From Candidatus Eiseniibacteriota bacterium (GTDB taxonomy: Bacteria > Arandabacterota > Arandabacteria > Arandabacterales > Arandabacteraceae), in NCBI GenBank assembly GCA_030622265.1, contig JAUXGG010000157.1, positions 1 to 5,228 of the forward strand: a stretch of DNA of 5,228 nucleotides, read 5' to 3'. The notes under the pieces are model-generated. The model worked only from the letters and a program-made list of their open reading frames with translations. It ran no database searches and was not told the origin of the DNA. The translations under genes and the position numbers were made by a program. Of this stretch, positions 1 to 5,228 are shown one piece after another. Each line of letters opens with the position of its first letter. The first letter of the stretch is position 1.

Positions 1-2793
1 ACCCGTATACGACTGCTTGCAGGCGGCGACCGCCTCGGGCGTACCCTCGGCCACGATCCTGCCTCCCCCGTCACCCCCCTCGGGACCCAGGTCTATGATA
101 TGATCAGCAACCTTCACGCAATCGGGATTGTGCTCTATCACGATCACGGTGTTTCCCTTGTCCACAAGCCTGTTCAAGACCCCGAGCAGCATGAGCGTGT
201 CTTCGAAGTGGAGACCCGTGGTGGGCTCGTCCAGGATATAAAGGGTGCTGCCCGTGCCGATCTTGGAGAGCTCCCTGGCCAGTTTCACGCGCTGGGCCTC
301 TCCCCCGGAAAGGGTCGTTGCCGGCTGGCCCAGCTCGATATAGCCCAGCCCCACATCGTAGAGCGTGTCCAGCTTCCGCTTTATGGGCGGTATGTTCTGG
401 AAAAAGTCCCTCGCCTCGGCCACGGTCATCTCGAGGACTTCGGCGATGTCCCGTCCCCGGTACTTGATCTCCAGGGTCTCGCGCTCATAGCGGCGGCCCT
501 TGCAGACATCACACCTGACGTAGACGTCGGGCAGGAAATGCATCTCGATCTTGGTCACGCCGTCACCCCGGCAGGCTTCACACCGGCCACCCTTGACGTT
601 GAAACTGAACCTGCCCGGCCGGTAACCTCTCATCCTCGCCTCGGGAACCTGCGCGAAGACATCCCTTATCGGAGTGAAGAGCCCGGTATAGGTAGCCGGG
701 TTCGAGCGGGGCGTCCTTCCGATTGGCGACTGGTCGATGTCGATCACCTTGTCGATCTCATCGGTTCCTTCTATCCCGTCATGTTCGCCGGGCTCATCCT
801 TCGCCCTGTAAAAGTGCCTGGCCAGCGCCCGGTAGAGGATCTCATTTACGAGCGTGCTCTTTCCCGAACCCGAAACGCCCGTCACGCAGGTTAAGGTGCC
901 GAGCGGGAACCTCACATCCAGGCCCTTTAAGTTATACTGGCGCGCGCCCTTGACCAGCAGGCTCTCGCCGCTTCCGGCTCGCCTCGCTTCCGGTGTGGCA
1001 ATCCACTTGTCCCCGGCCAGGTACCTCCCGGTCAGGGAGGCCCGTGTCTTCTTTATGTCCGCCGGGGAACCGGCTGCCACCACGCGCCCGCCATCCTTGC
1101 CTGCACCCGGGCCCAGGTCCACGACATGGTCGGCAGTCAGGATGGTCTCGCGGTCGTGCTCGACCACGATCACGGTATTGCCCTGGTCCCGCAGCCGCTC
1201 GAGCGTGTCCAGCAGCCGGCGGTTATCGCGCATGTGAAGTCCGATGCTGGGCTCATCCAGAACATACAGCACCCCCACCAGGCTTGATCCTATCTGGGTA
1301 GCGAGCCGTATCCGCTGGAGCTCTCCTCCGGCGAGGGTCGATGCCGTGCGTTCGAGCGTAAGATACGAAAGTCCCACGTCGGCCATGAAGCGCAGCCGGT
1401 CCTTGATCTCTTTCACTATGGGCGTGGCGATCCTTGCCGATGTGCCCGTGAACTTGAGACCCGCGAAGAACCCGATGCTCTCGCCAACCGAGGAAGCCGT
1501 GACCTCGCTTACCGAACGGTCGGCGATCTTGACGGCCAGGCTCTCGGGACGCAGCCTGCTGCCGTTACACGAGGGACAGGGCCGCATCGCCATGAATTGC
1601 CCGATCCAGGAGCGGATGTCATCGGAGTCGGTTTCGGTGAACCGGCGCTCGAGGTTTGGTATCACTCCCTCGAAGGGTGAAAGGTATTCCGAGGATCTCC
1701 CGCGGCCCGAGTTGATCTTAAAGAGGATCTCTTCATCGCCGGTACCATGGAGCAGCACCTTCCGGTGCGCTTCCTTAAGCTTCCCCCACGCCTTCTTTGT
1801 CGGAATGCGGTAGCGGCCGACCACCGACTGGATCATGGCCCAGGTGACCATGCTGCGCTTCTTGCCCCACGGCAGGACCGCGCCCTCCTCGAGGCTCAAG
1901 CTCTCATCCGGCACCACCAGCGAGGGATCCACTTCGAGCTTCCGCCCCAGGCCATCACAGTCGGGACAGGCCCCGTAGGGACTGTTGAACGAAAACATCC
2001 GCGGGGAAACCTCGGGAAAGCTGACACCGCAGTCCACGCACGCGAAGAGCTGGCTCAAGACCAGGTCCTCGTTGCCTCCCAGCTTGACCACCACCACACC
2101 GTGTCCGTGCTTCAGGGCCGTCTCAACCGGATCCGCCAGCCTCCACCTCACGTCACCCACGATCTTCAGCCTGTCGACTATGATCTCGATCGTATGCTTC
2201 TTGTTCTTGTCCAGTTTGACTCTTCTATCGAGATCGTGGATCCGGCCGTCGATCCTTGCCCTGACGAAACCCTCTTTCCTCGCCCTGGCTATCAGGGCCT
2301 TGTGCTCGCCCTTTCGTCCCCGGATGAGCGGAGCCATTATCTGAACCGAAGCACCCTCCCCCGCCTCGAGGATGCGGTCCACCATCTGCTCCGCGGTCTG
2401 CCTGGCTATGGGCTTGCCGCATTCGAAGCAGTGAGGGATGCCAACGCGTGCGAAGAGAAGTCTCAGGTAATCGTAGATCTCGGTAATGGTACCGACAGTG
2501 GAACGCGGGTTGGTGCCCGCGGTGCGCTGCTCGATGCTTATCGCAGGGGAGAGCCCCTCGATATAGTCGACGTCGGGTTTCTCCATTTGCCCCAGGAACT
2601 GGCGCGCATAGGTGGAAAGCGATTCGACATACCTTCTCTGGCCCTCGGCGTAGATAGTATCGAAAGCCAGCGAGGACTTGCCTGATCCGCTGAGGCCGGT
2701 TATTACTGTGATCTTGTCACGCGGAATTCTGACATCTATGCTCTTGAGGTTGTGCTCTCTCGCACCCTTGACAACTATATAATCCTTGGGCAT
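1..2793 (-). CDS. uvrA: UvrA, excinuclease ABC subunit A (3' end cut by window edge)
   Basis: UvrA is the cytoplasmic damage-sensing ATPase of nucleotide excision repair; as a dimer it loads UvrB at lesions. The frame is open for 931 codons from ATG ([20 protein letters not shown]) to the window edge; E. coli UvrA has 940 residues, so only a short tail is missing. Cassette I: Walker [10 protein letters not shown] with Lys39, signature LAGGE at 487-491, Walker B LDEPS with Asp513-Glu514. Cassette II: Walker [10 protein letters not shown] with Lys645, signature LSGGE at 828-832, Walker [10 protein letters not shown] with Asp855-Glu856, H-loop His888. Zinc module 1 uses Cys252, 255, 276 and 279; zinc module 2 uses Cys738, 741, 761 and 764. 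Further CxxC pairs sit at 122/125 and 406/409. The UvrB-binding and insertion regions (about 130-250 and 285-395) look normal, including [12 protein letters not shown]. The start is fixed by the [20 protein letters not shown] N-terminus and a good ribosome binding site. Oddities are Ala488, Met in GLHMRDN and Pro890. Identification is certain. Confidence 0.98.
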   Translation of the reverse strand, partial: MPKDYIVVKGAREHNLKSIDVRIPRDKITVITGLSGSGKSSLAFDTIYAEGQRRYVESLSTYARQFLGQMEKPDVDYIEGLSPAISIEQRTAGTNPRSTVGTITEIYDYLRLLFARVGIPHCFECGKPIARQTAEQMVDRILEAGEGASVQIMAPLIRGRKGEHKALIARARKEGFVRARIDGRIHDLDRRVKLDKNKKHTIEIIVDRLKIVGDVRWRLADPVETALKHGHGVVVVKLGGNEDLVLSQLFACVDCGVSFPEVSPRMFSFNSPYGACPDCDGLGRKLEVDPSLVVPDESLSLEEGAVLPWGKKRSMVTWAMIQSVVGRYRIPTKKAWGKLKEAHRKVLLHGTGDEEILFKINSGRGRSSEYLSPFEGVIPNLERRFTETDSDDIRSWIGQFMAMRPCPSCNGSRLRPESLAVKIADRSVSEVTASSVGESIGFFAGLKFTGTSARIATPIVKEIKDRLRFMADVGLSYLTLERTASTLAGGELQRIRLATQIGSSLVGVLYVLDEPSIGLHMRDNRRLLDTLERLRDQGNTVIVVEHDRETILTADHVVDLGPGAGKDGGRVVAAGSPADIKKTRASLTGRYLAGDKWIATPEARRAGSGESLLVKGARQYNLKGLDVRFPLGTLTCVTGVSGSGKSTLVNEILYRALARHFYRAKDEPGEHDGIEGTDEIDKVIDIDQSPIGRTPRSNPATYTGLFTPIRDVFAQVPEARMRGYRPGRFSFNVKGGRCEACRGDGVTKIEMHFLPDVYVRCDVCKGRRYERETLEIKYRGRDIAEVLEMTVAEARDFFQNIPPIKRKLDTLYDVGLGYIELGQPATTLSGGEAQRVKLARELSKIGTGSTLYILDEPTTGLHFEDTLMLLGVLNRLVDKGNTVIVIEHNPDCVKVADHIIDLGPEGGDGGGRIVAEGTPEAVAACKQSYTG

Positions 2794-2795
2794 CA
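2791..2795 (-). other. One-base stop/start overlap (TGATG) between the TPR gene and uvrA
   Basis: On the coding strand the TPR stop codon TGA and the uvrA start codon ATG share the A at 2793. Such junctions usually mean a shared mRNA and re-initiation by the terminating ribosome. The sequence shows the overlap directly; the coupling is inferred from the overlap together with the adjacent ribosome binding site. Confidence 0.95.
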
Positions 2796-5228
2796 GGGTT
2801 CCTTCTCAATCTCGATCAACCTTTCCTCGGAGGCCTTGCCCCAGTCGCTCTCCGTTCCAAATCGTCGAATATTGTCCCGGTAGATCCTCTTCGCGTGATC
2901 CTCCAGGCCTGCCTTCTCGCATTCCAGCCCGGCACGGAACGCGGAAGTCCCGGTCCATGCTCCTCCATCCGGGAACATGTAGGAGACCCTGAGGAACTCA
3001 CACGCCGCCCTGAGCTCATCTCCCATTTCCGCATAGGACTCGCCCGTCCAGTACATGGCCTCGGCGGCGGCATCCACGGTCTCCGCGTACTGGAGAAGAC
3101 CGGAATAGATCCTGATCGCCTCCTCCGGACGGCCCTCGGTCTCGAGGGTATAGGCGCTCCGCATGAGGGAGCGCTCGAACCTCTCAGAGAATGGGAATGT
3201 CACCGCGTGCTTCCAGAAAGCGCCCGCGGCTTGATCCAGGCGCTCACCTTCCTCCAGGGCAATACCCCGGTTGAACAGGGCGTTCTCAACCAGGGACGCA
3301 CTGCCTGAATGAGACGCCAGCTCGAAGTACATCGCCGAGGAATCGAACCCCTCGAGCATATAGTAGGTGGTCCCGAGCTTGAAGCAGGTATCATAGTAAA
3401 GACCATCCCTTTCAGGATCATCCTCCGGGTAAGCTTCTTCGATCAGATGGAAAACGGGGGCGGCTTCATCGGGCTTGCCGTCCACCAGCTTCTGGATGCC
3501 GTGCCGGTAGATGACACCCGGCGGAACCAAATGCTCCTTCTCAGAAACCAGCAGACTGTCCAGCTCTCGGGCGGCCGAATCGGCAAGACCTTCGCGGTAC
3601 ATAAGATTAAGCGCACGGGCATCGAGGTCTCTCTTCCCCGCCTCGTCCAATGGGAAACGCTCCTTGAATCTGGCGGCCTGGGCCGAGCATTCACCCGGGG
3701 GCCCGCTCACACACGCATAGTGCGCTCTCTCGCGAAGCAGCCTGAAAGCTCCGTAGATGTCGGCGCAGTGGGTCTCGCCGGCCTCAAGCACCTCGAGCAC
3801 CCCGTCCGGCTCAACTTCTTCTCTGAGCTTACCCGCATAGAGCATAGCATCGCAGGCGAGGTCCTTGTCCCCGGCCCTGACCTCCCGGGCGAGCACATCC
3901 AGTCCCAGGCCGGTGTACCCGGAGGCGGCAAGATCGCTGGCGCGGACAATCCTCACAATACCGGCAAGGTCATCCCTGATGCCGGGAAACGCGGAGTCCA
4001 AATGGTCGGAGTCCAGTTCGCCGGAGTAGGTGTCACCGGTGCCGGTGTCCCTTGCGTCTGCCGGGGAAGCCAGCAGGCCGAGTCTGAGCTTAACCGCCTT
4101 TAACAGCGACGCGGACAGCAGTCTCGAGAGCATCTCCCGGTAGTAGATCGCCGCCGAATCCGCATCGCCCGCCAGTTCATAACATGTCGCCAGGCTCAAA
4201 AGAGCCGGCGTGTGTTTCCCGGCCTTAAGATAATGCCCGGTCGCTTCCGAGATGCCTCCCGAATAGAGATAGCAATCGCCGATTCCCACTTCACAGAGTT
4301 CCGATACCGGAGGTTTCCGCCAGACCTGCCTTGTCGCCTGGAAACCTTCCAGGGCCCCCACGTAATCCCCGGCCAGGAACTTCATCCGGGCCCGCAGGAC
4401 ACCTGCAAGCGGGGCTTCAGGCGAGGTAGGATATTCCCTGGACAGTCTCCTCAGTACCATTATGCACCGGGCATAGACATTACCGTCCCGGTTGGAGAAC
4501 AGATCGAAGAGCATGCGGGAAAGCTCGTGCAGGTCGCCGCTGGAGAGATCCTCGCGGATACTGATCTTCTGAATGATCTCGAAGCCCCGCTGCCGGTCGA
4601 CCGCCAGCCAGTCGGTCGAGAGCTTCAGGGCATCTATCAACCTGGCAGCTTCGACGTGGTTGGTGTCGGAGACCGCGGCCACAAGTTCAAGGGCGTCGGC
4701 CCGGAGGCCATCGTCGCCCGTTCTTATTCCCTCCAGCGCCAGCGGAACCGCCAGCCTGATCTTCACATCATCGGCCAGAGGGCCTGCTTGCATGGTATCA
4801 AGGGCGCTCCTGTAAAGGCCCACCGCCCGCTCGAAGTCCTTGAGCCTGTCAACGAAGAGATCTCCCATTTCGACATCGGAGGCCCCCTGCTGCACAACGC
4901 GTGTGACCTCTCCCGCGATATCCAGCTCGGTGGGCGTAAAGCTCTCTATCAGGCGGGCCGATCGCTCCGCCCCCAGGCTGTAGCCTGAAGGCATCGGCGA
5001 CTGCGATATTCGTCTATAAAGCGAGGCGGCCCGGTCGGCGTCACCGGCCTGCTCCAAGAGCACCGCGATCGCCGCCACCGCGGAATGGTCATATCCCGTC
5101 TCGAGATCCTCAAGCAAGAGCTCCAGGTTGGCCCGGGCCCGGGCCTCCTGGCCGGCTTCCACGAACATGCGCGCCAGTTCGAACCGTTCCTCCGGCCTCA
5201 GGCCCTCCACCATCCCGGTGAACCTGGG
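2793..5228 (-). CDS. Large tetratricopeptide-repeat protein of unknown function (5' end cut by window edge)
   Basis: I do not recognise a named family. The frame is open to the window edge: five codons (PRFTG) precede the first in-window ATG at 5213, and the text after it already reads as a helical repeat, so the true start lies outside. Numbering below counts that Met as 1; 806 residues follow to TGA. Clear TPR-like helix pairs lie at about 9-36, 45-69, 267-292, 334-362, 567-594, 606-632, 643-669, 681-707, 716-744 and 756-784. Two near-identical turns, [12 protein letters not shown] (57-68) and [12 protein letters not shown] (349-360), support the call. The last units ([20 protein letters not shown]) resemble the YbgF/BamD-like TPR style of envelope proteins. 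Residues 90-260 are probably helical but lack a clear consensus. A polar acidic stretch at about 385-410 separates two blocks. Eleven cysteines occur, none as CxxC. No membrane segment or enzyme motif is visible; a signal peptide could lie off-window. A scaffold or protein-binding role is inference. The gene overlaps uvrA downstream by one base. Confidence 0.9.
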   Translation of the reverse strand, partial: PRFTGMVEGLRPEERFELARMFVEAGQEARARANLELLLEDLETGYDHSAVAAIAVLLEQAGDADRAASLYRRISQSPMPSGYSLGAERSARLIESFTPTELDIAGEVTRVVQQGASDVEMGDLFVDRLKDFERAVGLYRSALDTMQAGPLADDVKIRLAVPLALEGIRTGDDGLRADALELVAAVSDTNHVEAARLIDALKLSTDWLAVDRQRGFEIIQKISIREDLSSGDLHELSRMLFDLFSNRDGNVYARCIMVLRRLSREYPTSPEAPLAGVLRARMKFLAGDYVGALEGFQATRQVWRKPPVSELCEVGIGDCYLYSGGISEATGHYLKAGKHTPALLSLATCYELAGDADSAAIYYREMLSRLLSASLLKAVKLRLGLLASPADARDTGTGDTYSGELDSDHLDSAFPGIRDDLAGIVRIVRASDLAASGYTGLGLDVLAREVRAGDKDLACDAMLYAGKLREEVEPDGVLEVLEAGETHCADIYGAFRLLRERAHYACVSGPPGECSAQAARFKERFPLDEAGKRDLDARALNLMYREGLADSAARELDSLLVSEKEHLVPPGVIYRHGIQKLVDGKPDEAAPVFHLIEEAYPEDDPERDGLYYDTCFKLGTTYYMLEGFDSSAMYFELASHSGSASLVENALFNRGIALEEGERLDQAAGAFWKHAVTFPFSERFERSLMRSAYTLETEGRPEEAIRIYSGLLQYAETVDAAAEAMYWTGESYAEMGDELRAACEFLRVSYMFPDGGAWTGTSAFRAGLECEKAGLEDHAKRIYRDNIRRFGTESDWGKASEERLIEIEKEP
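2799..2805 (-). promoter_or_regulatory. Shine-Dalgarno site for uvrA
   Basis: On the coding strand GAAGGAA lies five bases before the uvrA ATG and contains AAGGA, a good match to the 16S rRNA 3' end. It is built from the penultimate Glu-Lys-Glu codons of the upstream TPR gene, so uvrA initiation sits inside translated sequence. This fixes the uvrA start, and no separate leader or promoter can fit immediately before the gene. Confidence 0.85.
2862..3398 (-). other. C-terminal TPR array of the large repeat protein
   Basis: Residues 606-784 (counting the Met at 5213 as 1) form the best-defined solenoid part of the protein, about five consecutive helix pairs spaced 35-40 residues apart. Their cores read [80 protein letters not shown] and [20 protein letters not shown]. 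Each keeps the TPR pattern of a small or aromatic residue in helix A, a Gly-containing turn, then Ala and an aromatic or Ile in helix B. The spacing is slightly longer than the canonical 34 residues, as is common in divergent TPRs. Repeat boundaries were set by eye. Confidence 0.7.

Noticed and set aside
2401..2460. Cys122/Cys125 pair as an additional zinc finger in UvrA
   Set aside because: Only one CxxC pair is present locally and similar pairs occur in many UvrAs; I see no second pair close by to complete a four-Cys site.
100..2685. Long plus-strand open frames opposite uvrA (100-894, 854-1237, 1244-1813, 1747-2685)
   Set aside because: The minus strand here is a complete, conserved UvrA frame. 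The plus-strand translations show no recognisable domain and are the usual antisense openness of GC-rich coding DNA.
2225..3949. Short minus-strand frames inside the two genes (2225-2422, 2816-3073, 3200-3421, 3443-3694, 3707-3949)
   Set aside because: They are out-of-frame shadows of uvrA and the TPR gene, with Arg/Pro/Ser-rich composition.
4031..4050. Short GC-rich repeat/palindrome around ACCGGTGCCGGT
   Set aside because: It is a few bases of coding sequence for a Thr-Gly run inside the TPR gene; too short to be a terminator or an operator.
2895..4988. Plus-strand open frames opposite the TPR gene (2895-3308, 3309-4103, 4212-4988)
   Set aside because: They mirror a coherent helical-repeat frame on the minus strand and read as Arg/Pro/Gly-rich text without domains; I see no independent evidence for them as genes.
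5211..5213. The ATG at 5213 as the real start of the TPR protein
   Set aside because: The frame stays open upstream to the window edge, the following residues are already mid-repeat, and only 15 bases precede it, so no start can be supported.

Overview
The window is GC-rich (roughly 60% by eye) and fully coding. It carries two genes, both on the minus strand, that run in the order: large tetratricopeptide-repeat (TPR) protein, then uvrA. Each gene is cut by one window edge. I see no RNA gene, mobile element, CRISPR array, terminator or intergenic space.

Positions 1-2793 hold uvrA, the DNA-damage recognition ATPase of the UvrABC nucleotide excision repair system. I translated all 931 codons in the window and found no stop or frameshift. 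Both ATPase cassettes, both four-cysteine zinc modules and the other family landmarks are present. Only about the last 7-20 residues should be missing beyond position 1. Three residues differ from what I remember as the family consensus: Ala in the first ABC signature (LAGGE), Met in GLHMRDN, and Pro right after the second H-loop (EHNPD).

Positions 2793-5228 hold a TPR solenoid protein of at least 811 residues whose true start lies beyond position 5228. Its C-terminal third is a clear TPR array. The N-terminal two thirds are helical and only partly recognisable. I cannot assign a function.

The two genes overlap by one base (TGATG on the coding strand). A good Shine-Dalgarno sequence for uvrA lies inside the last codons of the TPR gene. 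This points to one transcript with translational coupling.

Organism: a GC-rich bacterium. The long, acidic TPR protein with little recognisable identity would suit an uncultivated lineage of the FCB or neighbouring deep-branching phyla, but this is a weak inference from style. UvrA is too conserved to place it by eye. I found no convincing new multi-gene system here. The most open question is what the TPR protein does and whether its link to uvrA is conserved.
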